From: Bradyrhizobium sp. 164
GTDB lineage: Bacteria; Pseudomonadota; Alphaproteobacteria; Rhizobiales; Xanthobacteraceae
Direction of reading: 5' to 3'
Assembly: GCF_023073715.1 (NCBI RefSeq)
Contig: NZ_JADPKA010000001.1
Span: 1-64,000 of the forward strand
DNA length: 64,000 nucleotides
The first letter of the stretch is position 1. Every line of letters starts with the position of its first letter. Shown piece by piece: positions 47,557-57,089 of the stretch. Under the pieces are notes generated by a model. It ran no database searches. It was not told where the DNA came from and saw only the letters and a program-made list of their open reading frames with translations. Both the position numbers and the translations under genes were made by a program.

Positions 47557-49253
47557 CACTTCACGTCGACGAAATGAGCGTCATAAAAGACGGGTTCACC
47601 GACCGACCCGCGGTCCAGCCAGACATCCTTCAGCTTTGGGCTGGTTGCCAATGTGACATCGAGCACCGTGAGGCCTAGGACGGCCGCTTTCTCCACGATA
47701 TTGCGTTCAGCCTGCTGATAAAGCGCCGTCCGCCCGCCGTCGTTGAACTCCTGTTCCGCTGTCTGAACGACATTCCACAGTGCCTCATCCTGGTAGCGCG
47801 ACGGATTAAAGCGGTTCCGCTCGCCGTTCCGATCAGGCTTCCATGAAATGCGGAAGATCTCTGCGCCGGGTGCAACCCAATAGAGGAGCACGACCTCGTA
47901 GTCGTCCGGACCGAGATTCTTCCCGGCAAAGAAATCCGCCTGGTTGGTCGGCTGAAGGCGCACCTCGAATCCGGCAGCTTTCGCCTGCTGCTGGATGACC
48001 TGCAATGCCTGCTCGCCGTCTGGCTTTAGAAAAGCGCTCGAATAGGAGATTCGAACGACGAGGGGCTTGCCATTCTTGAGGCGAATGCCGTCCTTGTTGT
48101 GTTCAGTCCAACCCGCTTGATCGAGGAGCTGATTGGCCTTTCCAACGTCATACCCATAGGACCGCCCGAGCCCGCTGATATATTCCGGCGAACTCTGGCT
48201 GAGCGCTCCATTAGCCTCGAATGGCAAAGCGCCGAGGAAGGACAATTCGACGGCGGCTCTTCGGTCAGCAGCGTATGCAAAAGCCTGGCGGACGCGCACA
48301 TCGTCAAAGGGGGGCCGTGCCGCATACAACGCCAGGCGTAAAGGGGTGCCGCCTGTTATATGCCGCAAGACGGCGAAGCGGGAGTTGGCGTCCTTCCAGG
48401 CAACTGCCGGAATATCATAGACGACATCAGATTCGCCCGTCAGCAGTGAGCCATAGCGGACGGTTTGATCCGCAAGGAACCTCCAGTTGATGCCATCAAC
48501 GTAAGCCGGCCCCTGGTGCTTGGCGTGACTTGGTGCCGAATTGTAATCCGGGTTGCGGCGAAACACGACGTTCTGCCCGTGATTCCATTTCTCCACGATG
48601 AACGGGCCTGACCCGACCGGGCTGCTGCAGTTCACGGCAAGTCCGCGCTTGAGCGCAGTTGGTGACAAAATGCCTTGGGAGGACTGCGCGAAAACGTTGA
48701 GCAACGGCTGAAATGGCGTCTTCAGCGTTATCTGCAGCGTGAGAGGGGCAATTGCTGTCGCCGATTCGAAGCTGTCTTCGAGGTAAGGAGCGGCAGTCGG
48801 ATTGCGACGATCCGGATCATTGCCGAGCCATCCGTTGATGTTCTCGGCAACAGCTTGTGCATCGAGAGGCGTCCCGTCGGTAAACTTGACGTTTGGCTTG
48901 ATCTCAAAGATGTATACCTTCCTGTCGTCGGAGATTGTCCAAGACGTTGCGAGCCAAGGCACAATCTTTCCATCTTCCCTCCGAGCAACCAGATTGTCGC
49001 TATACTGCCGCTGAAGATACCACTGCTGCACCCATCCCCCGAACAGGCAGGGCGGCTCTTGAAAATGCCCGTAGCGAATGATGCCTCCTCGTTTCGGTCC
49101 GCCGGCTGACGCCTCTTGGGCAGAGCAGCACGCCATGATCGAGATCTGCAGGAGCGTTGAGACCGCCAACAGGACAGCCGTCGCCTTTTGCTTTCTTCGA
49201 GTGCTCGGCTGGATGCCGAGACGCCAAAGGCTCGTGCGTTCGATAACAGACAT
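47556..49253 (-). CDS. Periplasmic solute-binding protein, SBP family 5
   Basis: 565 residues from ATG 49253 behind TTGGAG; the frame is open from 49646, but that part lies under the monooxygenase gene. A signal segment (ATAVLLAVSTLLQISIMACC) precedes the mature protein. Family 5 features include LVARREDGKIVPWLATSWTI and DDVRVRQAFAYAADRRAAVE. The family binds peptides, nickel, glycosides or other small molecules. The monooxygenase partner suggests an aromatic, chelator-like or organosulfur ligand, but nothing in the sequence fixes it. Confidence 0.92.
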   Translation of the reverse strand: MSVIERTSLWRLGIQPSTRRKQKATAVLLAVSTLLQISIMACCSAQEASAGGPKRGGIIRYGHFQEPPCLFGGWVQQWYLQRQYSDNLVARREDGKIVPWLATSWTISDDRKVYIFEIKPNVKFTDGTPLDAQAVAENINGWLGNDPDRRNPTAAPYLEDSFESATAIAPLTLQITLKTPFQPLLNVFAQSSQGILSPTALKRGLAVNCSSPVGSGPFIVEKWNHGQNVVFRRNPDYNSAPSHAKHQGPAYVDGINWRFLADQTVRYGSLLTGESDVVYDIPAVAWKDANSRFAVLRHITGGTPLRLALYAARPPFDDVRVRQAFAYAADRRAAVELSFLGALPFEANGALSQSSPEYISGLGRSYGYDVGKANQLLDQAGWTEHNKDGIRLKNGKPLVVRISYSSAFLKPDGEQALQVIQQQAKAAGFEVRLQPTNQADFFAGKNLGPDDYEVVLLYWVAPGAEIFRISWKPDRNGERNRFNPSRYQDEALWNVVQTAEQEFNDGGRTALYQQAERNIVEKAAVLGLTVLDVTLATSPKLKDVWLDRGSVGEPVFYDAHFVDVK

Positions 49254-49287
49254 CTCCAAACTCCGGTGAATGTGGACAAACATTGCG

Positions 49288-50631
49288 TCACAGAGACGAC
49301 GGCCTCGCCAACGTCTTGGCAGCAACGTCGTGGTGAGGGATTCCCAGGTGCTCGCGCAGTGTCTCCCCCTGGTATTCCGTGCGAAACAGACCGCGGCTCT
49401 GTAGGATCGGCACGACATGATCGACAAACGCCGTCGCGCCGTCTTCCAGCACGTCTGGAATGATGTTGAAGCCGTCGACCGCGCCTGTGCGAAACCATGA
49501 TTCGATCGAATCGGCGATCTGCTCGGGTGCACCGACGAGCAAGCGATGACCGAACGCTTGAACGCTGCCGATGATCTCGCGAACCGTGCGGCCTTCCCTC
49601 GCCAATGCTTCGAACGTGCGGTGATGACCGACCGAGAACGCAACATTGTGAGGATCGGGCAAGAGCTCCTCGGGAATGGGCCGGTCGAGGCTGAGTTTTT
49701 CGACCGGCACGTCCATGCTCCGTGCGAGGGCGTCCATCGCGCGCGTCAGATCAAGCAGCGCGTCGATTTCCTTCTTTCGGCGTTGTGCCTCCTCTTCCGT
49801 GCCGCCGATGAAGGTGACGAGGCCGGGGAGGATGAGTGGAGTTGCACGGCCGCCAAATTGACGCGAGAGCGCGCGCAGGCGCTCGGACTCCCCGATTGCC
49901 GTTTTCAAGTCCCCGGCTGCGGTAAAAACGACATCGGCGCTGCGCGCCGCAAGGCGCACGCCAGGATCCGAGCCTCCAGCCTGGACGATGATGGGATAGC
50001 CCTGGCGCGAGCCGGGATGGGTGAGCGGGCCTCGGATTGCGAACGCATTCTTGCTGGGATCGAGCAGCCGGAAATGATCGGTATTGGCGTAAACTCCAGA
50101 TGCCTGATCAGCGACAATGGTCTCATCCCCCCAGCTCAGCCAAAGAGCACGGACGGTTTCAACGAACTCCTCGGCGCGCTTGTAGCGCTCTTCGCGTCCG
50201 ATCTGGCGACCACCAAAGTTTGCTACCGTCGCTGGGCTGGATGTCGTAACCGCATTCCAGGCCGCTCGGCCGCCACTAATGACATCGAGCGACTGGAAAC
50301 GGCGCGCCAGATTGTATGGTTCATTGTAGGTCGTCGACGCCGTTGCGATCAGCCCGATGCGCGTTGTCTCCCGCGCGATTACGGAAAGCACAAGCATCGG
50401 CTCAAGCCCATTGAGTGGCGGCTGCCGAGTGATGTCGAAGGGCACCGCGGGGGTATCCGCTAGAAACACCGCATCCAACAGGCCACGCTCGGCAATCTTC
50501 GCAGCACGAACGTAATGCTCGATGTCGAAGAAGGCGCTTGGGTTGGTGCCCGGCCAACGCCACGCTGCGGAGTGACCGCCCGCGCCGTGAAGATTGAGGC
50601 CAAGATGAAGCGTGCGGATGACGGAAGACAT
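49288..50631 (-). CDS. Flavin-dependent LLM-class monooxygenase (NtaA/SnaA/DszA group)
   Basis: 447 residues from ATG 50631 with GGGAG upstream (open from 50700). The bacterial luciferase-like fold is marked by AAWRWPGTNPSAFFDIEHYV, TSTTYNEPYNLARRFQSLDV, ISGGRAAWNAVTTSSP and FGGRQIGREERYKRAEEFVE. These are signatures of the two-component, FMNH2-using NtaA/SnaA group that oxidises chelators, organosulfur compounds or antibiotics. No flavin reductase gene is adjacent, so FMNH2 must come from elsewhere. First gene of the operon; 34 bases separate it from the binding-protein gene, so uptake and oxidation of one compound is the likely theme. Confidence 0.92.
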   Translation of the reverse strand: MSSVIRTLHLGLNLHGAGGHSAAWRWPGTNPSAFFDIEHYVRAAKIAERGLLDAVFLADTPAVPFDITRQPPLNGLEPMLVLSVIARETTRIGLIATASTTYNEPYNLARRFQSLDVISGGRAAWNAVTTSSPATVANFGGRQIGREERYKRAEEFVETVRALWLSWGDETIVADQASGVYANTDHFRLLDPSKNAFAIRGPLTHPGSRQGYPIIVQAGGSDPGVRLAARSADVVFTAAGDLKTAIGESERLRALSRQFGGRATPLILPGLVTFIGGTEEEAQRRKKEIDALLDLTRAMDALARSMDVPVEKLSLDRPIPEELLPDPHNVAFSVGHHRTFEALAREGRTVREIIGSVQAFGHRLLVGAPEQIADSIESWFRTGAVDGFNIIPDVLEDGATAFVDHVVPILQSRGLFRTEYQGETLREHLGIPHHDVAAKTLARPSSL

Positions 50632-52033
50632 AGGCACTCCCAAATGCGGCGACCTCGAAGCTGCCGGCAACGCCTTCAATGACAAATTGATGTTGGTCAC
50701 GCTGTTCGGCTACTGACCTCGCCCCCTGGCGGAGGCTTGGCCAGAGTGCGCCCGAAAGGGCCGCGAGCGACCACGCTTCGAGACAGCAACCTCATAGGCA
50801 AGACTTGGGCATTGCGCTGGCCAATACTCGGCCGCTCGGCACGGCGGACGGCATCAGGTGAAGCCAGAATGATCCTGATTGTGGTGTTGATCTGGCTCCG
50901 CAGCGGCGCGCTTCGTTCGGGTTTCCACTCAAGGGCTCGCAGCAACAGTCTGCGGGACGCACATGCGCGAGAGATGATGACCAATTGCGTGCGCAAGGCC
51001 GTGCTTCCCAATTGCATCGCAAATTGCATCAAACAGTGTCCTTGGATGCCGCAGCCCACGAAAGCGTAGCTCGTTATAGGACACGTGTAGCTGTGCCGAG
51101 CATATGAACGCAATAGTTGAGTATTTCAATCTACTGCCGCCACTTGGTATCCTTTTCTTAAGACGAGGTCTTGTTCGATTCATTTGAATGCATTGGCCAC
51201 ATGGTCAAGTTGCGCGAAATCCGCTGATGCTGTGACCTACGTTTTTTCGGACCTTGCTTCGAGCGTAACGGCAGGATCGATGCACAAACTTGTGATGGTG
51301 AGACGTGCATTTGAGTCGACAGTGTGGAGCAGAACGTTGACGCTGGCGAATAGTTGCAACCGTGGGCAGTATGGATCCGACGGCAACATCAAATAATGCG
51401 ATTGAATGCGCTTCTTTTTGCGATGTATTGCGTGAGAACTGGCAGCACTATCGGACCCTCGTAGCTCGCAATGCGTTCCGTATCTTTATTCGGTCCTGCG
51501 CACCGCGGTGTCTGACGTGGCCACGTTTTTGCCCGCCCAGAGGTGGCGACATGCTCCGCGCAGGCCAGAGAGCGCGTGACGCCCACAGCCCAGTGCGCTG
51601 ATCACCCATGAAAACCCAGCGTGACGCCGCGCTGCTAGGCCCACAGATCAAGTCAAAATCGCGCGACACGACCTCGCTGCCTCGGACGCGGATCGTCGCC
51701 AATCCCACTTCCTTCCAGGCGGCTTCCGGGATCGCCACGACGTTGCTGCCGCGGAAGGTGAACCGGGGCTGCAAGGTCGGCGAGAAGCAATACTATCCGG
51801 GCAACTTCTTCTCAGTTGGTGCCATCGGCCTGCGCATCGAGGAGTCGCCAAATACGTCCAGATGCTGGTCGTCATAGAAAGTCAGCACCAACTCATTCGG
51901 CGCGGCGTGCCCGGCATCTGGGTCTAAGACCGGCTCTTTCATGTAAGCTCACGCGGCGAGTTCGCTGAAACCGAAAACAATAGAACGGTTATAGCCAGTG
52001 GTTTGATGGCCCACCGAATGGCTGCTTTAGCGC
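50632..52033. other. 1.4 kb without a recognisable gene
   Basis: Leftward fragments at about 51450-51950 (KEPVLDPDAGHAAPNELVLT, then VAIPEAAWKEVGLATIRVRG) look protein-like but are interrupted by a stop and match nothing I know. A weak -24/-12-like TGGCCAAGCCTCCGC near 50740 precedes the monooxygenase gene; its -12 half is poor. Confidence 0.4.
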
Positions 52034-52330
52034 ATGAAAGCTCGTGCGCTTTTGGCCTGGAATGTGCGGCGGATCCGCGTTGATCTCGGTATTCCGCAGG
52101 AGCAATTGGCTTACGATGCGGACATTGACCGCTCATACATGGGCGCTGTTGAGAGGCAAGATGCGAATCCAACAATCGATCTGCTCGATCGGATCGCTAA
52201 ATCGCTTGGCGTCCATTTATCTGAGTTCTTTATCCAACCGCCCAGAGGAGCAACGTCCCATAAGCATTTCGCAAAGGTCGCAAGCCGGCTCGTCCACGTC
52301 ACAAGAAGAAATAGCGCTCTGCTCGCGTGA
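52034..52330 (+). CDS. XRE-family transcriptional regulator
   Basis: 98 residues. A Cro/C1-type helix-turn-helix spans about 9-64 (WNVRRIRVDLGIPQEQLAYD, then IDRSYMGAVERQDANPTIDL and LDRIAKSLGVHLSEFF). The short basic tail has no ligand domain. ATG 52034. Targets unknown; the degraded XRE sequence just downstream suggests a former tandem pair. Confidence 0.85.
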   Translation: MKARALLAWNVRRIRVDLGIPQEQLAYDADIDRSYMGAVERQDANPTIDLLDRIAKSLGVHLSEFFIQPPRGATSHKHFAKVASRLVHVTRRNSALLA

Positions 52331-52361
52331 GTTCGCTAAAACAATGTAATTTGCTGGACAG

Positions 52362-52468
52362 GAATTTCGAAAGCTGCGGAAGCGCAAAGGCTTCACGCAG
52401 GAGATATTCGCATACGCCTTCGGCAACAATACTTCAGCGGGTTGGAGTGTCGACGCAATCCCACTGTG
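52362..52468 (+). pseudogene. Relic of a second XRE regulator
   Basis: The translation EFRKLRKRKGFTQEIFAYAF followed, after a frame change, by YFSGLECRRNPTV keeps the two recognition-helix blocks of an XRE domain. It starts 32 bases after the intact regulator and continues into nothing. Confidence 0.5.
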
Positions 52469-52470
52469 TG

Positions 52471-53404
52471 ACTCTGTTCGCGCCTTTCTTCCGCTTGAAT
52501 CAATATTGATTGTCTCTTCTGATGTTGGCTCACCTTTTGAAATTAGTTATCGGCCAAAGTGTGTGCGTTCCGTGGAATTGGCGCCGGTGGGCACGTACCT
52601 AAGGAATCGGCAACGCGCATGATGCGGCTGATTCGCTGCGGGCCGCGGCATCCGCGGGCGAAGAACCACCGCCATCCGAACCAATTGGCCAAGAACCGGC
52701 CGAGACATTCGTCGTGGCTCGGAGCGAGCCGCTCGAGCATTTAGTCAAGAAAACGGATAACGATCAGAAATCGTGACACGAACCTGGCTCTTGGTCCGTT
52801 CTGGGCGCGCCACCCCTTTCTGCGTGTTGGCTAGCTTGTCGTATTCATCGGCGACTTTCAGGAGCCTGTCCCTGGGTTGGCCGGGGCCGAGCGAATCCGC
52901 CTTGATTCGCGTTTGCTTGCGCACGAGCTCGCCAGAGTTGCGGATCGTAGATTGGTCTGTATGGTGTCATATAGATGAGGATGCATTTCCAAGATCAAGG
53001 AAGTGCGACGGCTGACCTCCGTATCATTACGTAGGCTGCGATCCGTAAGGACCAGAGACCCAGTCCTCCTGAATGCTGAGTACGCGGCAACGGACGAGCC
53101 CAGCCTTCCCGGATTACTTGGCGCGTCTTTATCGAAACGTCGGTGAGGGCGAGTGCGAGCTCCGCGATGCTGCGCCGGTGATAACCGTGGATCGATAGCC
53201 TCCTACGTGAAGGTGCGCCAGAACGGACTTTTCACAGGTTCGGTGATCATCGCGGTGGGTCACGGCGAGAGAAACGTTGAGCGCGCCTCGTCGGCCGGGA
53301 AACTGCCGCGAGCATTATAATTTTTGAAAAGCGGGCGGTGCAGTGCCTCGGCCTTCTTTAGGGGCCCATGCTCGGCCAGAACGCCGCTCGAGAGCCAAGA
53401 GCTT
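52471..53404. other. No recognisable gene
   Basis: Short frames on both strands only. No RNA or repeat was recognised. Confidence 0.4.
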
Positions 53405-54094
53405 TCATCGCACCGTGAGTTCCCAAATAATCCGGACGTGGCCCTCTGGAATCGAGGGGCGGAAAATATGCATATTCCTGACGCGCAGCTTACTCCTATT
53501 AATCAAATTCAAGACGCGCCCGACATCTCCCTGATCAGAGAAGAGCACATACATCACGCCCTTGTCATTTAGGCGGCGCCGCGCACCTTTGAGAGCCGAG
53601 GCCATGACATTGTGATGTTCATCGAAGCAAGAGCGCTCCAGGTCGTCTTTCGCTTTACGATTCCAATAGGGGGCGGCAAAGAGAATGATGTCAAATTTTT
53701 CTCCGGAATGCAGCCCAGAATAGGTATCGCTATAGCGCGCCTCGGCTTTGTCCGAGTAACCTAACCTCTCGATGTTTATCTTCGTCGTGAGGACGGCTTG
53801 CGGATTTATGTCGAGTGCCACTAGACAGCCTGCGCCGGCACGGAGCGCTGCAAGCCCTAGTACGCCTGATCCGCATCCCAGATCGAGTACTGTCGCGCCA
53901 GGTTCGATGTGCCACTTCGACATCAATGCGTCGGGACCGTGACTTAGGCGTGGTGACAAAACACCAGGCAGGACGTGCAGGGGCAGGCCGCTTACTTCCA
54001 CGTCATGTGGGCGCTCGCATAATCGCAGTTCGGCTAGCATTGCATCTACGTCAGTCGTTTGGCGCCTTACAGATGCGCCTAGCGGGGCATTCAT
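53405..54094 (-). CDS. Class I SAM-dependent methyltransferase (PrmC/RsmC-like)
   Basis: 229 residues. The SAM-binding motif I is LDLGCGSGVLG (70-80), followed by acidic D95 in LVALDINPQ. Motif IV is APYW (141-144) where N6-adenine/glutamine methyltransferases have NPPY, so the substrate may differ. ATG 54094 has GGAGAG upstream. It is not NodS: length and N-terminus differ. A sigma54 promoter lies about 260 bases upstream, with a small frame in between ending two bases before the ATG, suggesting expression in nitrogen-fixing conditions. Confidence 0.85.
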   Translation of the reverse strand: MNAPLGASVRRQTTDVDAMLAELRLCERPHDVEVSGLPLHVLPGVLSPRLSHGPDALMSKWHIEPGATVLDLGCGSGVLGLAALRAGAGCLVALDINPQAVLTTKINIERLGYSDKAEARYSDTYSGLHSGEKFDIILFAAPYWNRKAKDDLERSCFDEHHNVMASALKGARRRLNDKGVMYVLFSDQGDVGRVLNLINRSKLRVRNMHIFRPSIPEGHVRIIWELTVR

Positions 54095-54304
54095 CTAACT
54101 CTCCATCTTGTGGTGAAAACAACATCGCGAGACGCCGGCGGCCAGCAGGCCGGTCTGGACGAACTGCTTCAGCGTCCGGCAAGCGGTGAGCTGGGAAGCC
54201 GGATAGCCGGCCTCATATCGCTCTCCATCAACCGACTGCCAACGATAGCGCGGCTGTTCCCGCGCCTGCTCTCTCGGAAATGGGCACACGGCTTTAGAGA
54301 ACAT
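54095..54304 (-). CDS. Possible small upstream protein
   Basis: 69 codons from ATG 54304 (open from GTG 54334), ending TAG right before the methyltransferase ATG. The translation REQPRYRWQSVDGERYEAGY, then TLKQFVQTGLLAAGV, looks protein-like, but its first third is repeat DNA that is not conserved in frame in the second copy. Uncertain. Confidence 0.25.
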   Translation of the reverse strand: MFSKAVCPFPREQAREQPRYRWQSVDGERYEAGYPASQLTACRTLKQFVQTGLLAAGVSRCCFHHKMES

Positions 54305-54510
54305 CTCTCTACACGTCTGAATGCACAGCTTCACTCGGTGTTGCTGCCCCTCAATAGCAACGGCCGTGCCAGGAACGCTAAGCGCAGCAAGGGCCTATGA
54401 TTAGGCTCTGCGGCATGCTGGCATTCGCTCGCCGAGCACCGTGATCTGCCTGTATCAGGCGGTAGCCGTGCCGAGGACCATACATGAAATCGTCCTCTTG
54501 CCGCACCATG
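54241..54510 (-). repeat. ~270-bp direct repeat carrying a sigma54 promoter, copy 1
   Basis: It is nearly the same as 55052-55325 (long identical blocks such as GGCGGTAGCCGTGCCGAGGA and the promoter core). Both copies have the same orientation, 0.8 kb apart. It lies just upstream of the methyltransferase gene. Confidence 0.88.
54356..54371 (-). promoter_or_regulatory. Consensus sigma54 promoter, copy 1
   Basis: The minus strand reads TGGCACGGCCGTTGCT, a full match to TGGCACG-N4-TTGCT. Transcription would start near 54344 and enter the methyltransferase gene. No TGT-N10-ACA site was found within 300 bases upstream. Confidence 0.6.
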
Positions 54511-54760
54511 CGCCAGTGCGAGCTAGAGGAATCCCTCGCGACTTTTCGGCCGAACGTCCGCGTTTGCAGACACGCTGGCGCTCTACTGACATTTGTCACG
54601 TTTGGTTTCCGACAGAAGCACGAACTGCGCTCACCTGATCAGTTTTCGCGTTACCCAAAGCTGCCCAGCGCCTGCGGCTCTGGGCATTGACCCGATTCTC
54701 GCTTTATGCCTGTCCTCAGCGCCGACTGCTACGTTGTGGCAAAATGTCCGGTGCTGATGC
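54511..54760 (-). repeat. ~240-bp diverged repeat, copy 1
   Basis: It resembles 57505-57755: GCCAGTGC, AGAGGAATC, TCGGCCGAA, GTGCAGAC/GTTTGCAGAC, CGACAGAAGC/GGACAGAAGC and CGTTGTGGCA blocks occur in the same order. It adjoins the promoter repeat. The other copy contains the end of a small gene (57707-57988). Confidence 0.65.
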
Positions 54761-55051
54761 GGTAGTCGCCGCCAATCGCGGCATCCTTGTGCGATGACTA
54801 GCCCGTGTCGCGCCAGCGCCATTTCGCGGCGCCCATCACCAGGGACGCCGGACGGTGTTGAGCGATAATGCCGTGTCTCAGTTTGAAATTGAGGGATCAG
54901 CCCTTTTCCCAGGCCGCTGCTGCCGCTCTGGCGATCCCAGACCGCTCGCGAGCGGGAAGATGCTTTTCCCGGACCTTCGGCCCTTCTTACCGCCCTTATC
55001 ATGGCTGGCCGATCGCAACCGGCGATCCTGATGAGCCCACTGGCAAGTCCC
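54761..55051. other. Spacer between repeats, no gene
   Basis: Open frames here (for example 54631-55098 on the minus strand) run through repeat DNA and are not recognisable. Confidence 0.4.
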
Positions 55052-55325
55052 AACGATACCGCGGCTGCTCCCCCGCCTATTCTCTCGGAAATGGACACAC
55101 AGCGTTAGAGAGCGTCTGTCTGACACGTCTGAATGCACAGCCTCAGTCGGTGTTGCTGCCTCTCAATAGCAACGGCCGTGCCAGGAACACTAAGCGCAGC
55201 AAGCCTATCATTAGGCTCTGCGGCATGCCGGCACTGGCTCGCCGAGCACCGTGATATGCCTGTATCAGGCGGTAGCCGTGCCGAGGACCATACATAAAAT
55301 CGTCCTCCTGCCGCACCATTCGCAG
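55052..55325 (-). repeat. ~270-bp direct repeat carrying a sigma54 promoter, copy 2
   Basis: The second copy of 54241-54510, immediately downstream of nodU. Similarity covers both the promoter and about 100 bases of leader. Confidence 0.88.
55168..55183 (-). promoter_or_regulatory. Consensus sigma54 promoter, copy 2
   Basis: The minus strand again reads TGGCACGGCCGTTGCT. A TGT-N10-ACA sequence lies at 55441-55456 inside the 3' end of nodU, about 260 bases upstream; it may be a distant NifA site or chance. No clear gene follows before copy 1. Confidence 0.55.
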
Positions 55326-55433
55326 CCCGAAGCACCCCTCCCGGCGCAACGTAGGCGACATCCGGCAGACAGCGACCCGCTGTCATATCTCGCTCATTCT
55401 TAGCGGGAAAGGTGCCGTTGGACCGGGAATCGC

Positions 55434-57089
55434 TCACTTCTGTGTTTTCGTCCACAGCATGCCATGGCACCATACATGCTCAACGCCTCCCCACTGGCAG
55501 GCCGTTGCGACATTCGGGAAGAAACCGCGTCCATGGTTGTTCGCACTCGTGTTGCAAAGCAGTGGAATACCCGTAAGTTTCTCATATTCGACGAGAAGCT
55601 TGGCGACTTTGTGCTGGGACGATCTGGGAATGGTTTGCAATCGCGCAGTTCCGTCCAGATGTACAACGGCGGGGACTTTGTCCCGCCATTCTGCTCGTGT
55701 CTGATGATCAAAGAGCATGTAAGGGTCCGGCGTTCCAGGGCTGAAAATGTCCGGGGCACGATCCTCCAAGCATATCGGAGCGACCGGCCGGAAGTGTTCG
55801 CGAAGTTTGATATCGTTGAGATGATCCTTCATTCGCGCCGTCGTCGCGGCTGCGAGGATGCTTCTACTACCCAGTGCCCGAGGCCCAAGCTCGGCGCGGT
55901 CGGCAAAGAAAATCACCGGCTTGTTGCTGGCGAGAATGGTCGCGAGTTCACTCATGCTACACGGCGCGGCGTCCCATTCGGTCGGCACATCGCTCGGCTG
56001 CAGGGCTGGACCGCTATAGACTGACCATTGTAGCGGCACGAAGCCTTTGTCGGCCGCCACTGCCGAGCAAGCGGCACCGATTGCCGATCCGCTGTCATTC
56101 GGAAAGGGCGGCACCCAGACAGCATCGAACAGGCCGCTGGCGCGTAGTGCGCTGTTCCATTTTATGTTGAGAGCGCAGCCGCCTGTTATACACAAGTTGC
56201 GCGACGGAAAACGTGAGTGGCGCTGCAAAGCACGCGCCATTTCGCGAACGAGCAGACGCTCATGGAAACAATGAAACGATGCAAGCACATCTTCGGGAGC
56301 CTTGGACTTCAACCGCTGCGCGCTGGCATCGACGTAATCATGCACAGCTTCAAGCGCAGACTCCGGACTGTCAGGACGGGCGAGCTCTGCATTGGTCCCA
56401 AAGTGCTCCTCGTAAAGCTCCTGAAAGACCATGACGATGTTTTCATCAACAGAGCCTAGTGCGATATAGGCCATCAACTTGCCGGCAACACCGAGGTCCC
56501 AATTGGTGCGCGTCGCCTGCTTATACGGTCCGAAGTGATAACCTGCGGCCGCATAGGCGTGCCCAATCATTGGGAACAGGCATTCGATGAACTGGGCGCC
56601 GCGGAGTTCTACATAATAAAGACGCGGAAAGGTGCCGCCGTCCCACACCAGACAGAACGCGGGTTGTCCTGCTTTCGCAAAGGGACTCGTGCAGTATGCG
56701 GCGGCCACATGGCCCGTGACGTGCGGATAGCTCCTGTAAGGAAAGGATTTGCCGCCCAGTAGCAGGCCAGTGCCGTCGCGCGACGTTAGCAGGCCATCGG
56801 CATGACTTTCAATATACGGCGCACCTTTGAGAGTAATTGGCGTAGCCCCACTGAGGACCTGGAATTCCGACTCCCCCTCTCCCCACCAGCCGTCGAGGAC
56901 GAACTGATCAACATCCGACGCATCCAGCCCCTGCTCCGCTAAGGCGACGACAACTGCATCGAGATTGTCAATGCTTTGATATCGCGGATTGTTGTCCCGC
57001 TTCTCCTGCTCGACACAAAAAGCAAGCCGTCCGTCCTCGATAAGAGCGATTGATCCGTCATGCGTCAGCTTGATACCGCAGATGCGCAT
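55434..57089 (-). CDS. nodU: NodU-type Nod-factor carbamoyltransferase
   Basis: A 551-residue carbamoyltransferase. It begins MRICGIKLTHDGSIALIEDG, has the TsaD/Kae1-like ATPase half (HVTGHVAAAYCTSPF, VWDGGTFPRLYYV, MIGHAYAAAGYHFGPYKQ, CITGGCALNIKWN) and the carbamoyltransferase tail (RAELGPRALGSRSILA, LREHFRPVAPICLEDRAP, ITGIP-like GIPLLCNTSANNHGRGFF). NodU transfers a carbamoyl group from carbamoyl phosphate to O6 of the non-reducing sugar of lipo-chito-oligosaccharide Nod factors. The sequence agrees closely with Bradyrhizobium NodU as I remember it, and its length fits NodU better than the longer NolO. GGAGG lies five bases before ATG 57089. Unusually it is not in a nodABCSUIJ operon, and no clear nod box precedes it, so expression may be altered or lost. 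Confidence 0.9.
   Translation of the reverse strand: MRICGIKLTHDGSIALIEDGRLAFCVEQEKRDNNPRYQSIDNLDAVVVALAEQGLDASDVDQFVLDGWWGEGESEFQVLSGATPITLKGAPYIESHADGLLTSRDGTGLLLGGKSFPYRSYPHVTGHVAAAYCTSPFAKAGQPAFCLVWDGGTFPRLYYVELRGAQFIECLFPMIGHAYAAAGYHFGPYKQATRTNWDLGVAGKLMAYIALGSVDENIVMVFQELYEEHFGTNAELARPDSPESALEAVHDYVDASAQRLKSKAPEDVLASFHCFHERLLVREMARALQRHSRFPSRNLCITGGCALNIKWNSALRASGLFDAVWVPPFPNDSGSAIGAACSAVAADKGFVPLQWSVYSGPALQPSDVPTEWDAAPCSMSELATILASNKPVIFFADRAELGPRALGSRSILAAATTARMKDHLNDIKLREHFRPVAPICLEDRAPDIFSPGTPDPYMLFDHQTRAEWRDKVPAVVHLDGTARLQTIPRSSQHKVAKLLVEYEKLTGIPLLCNTSANNHGRGFFPNVATACQWGGVEHVWCHGMLWTKTQK

Noticed and set aside
52543..52740. A short leftward frame with LANWFGWRWFFARG
   Set aside because: No ribosome site, no recognisable family, and equally open frames on the other strand.
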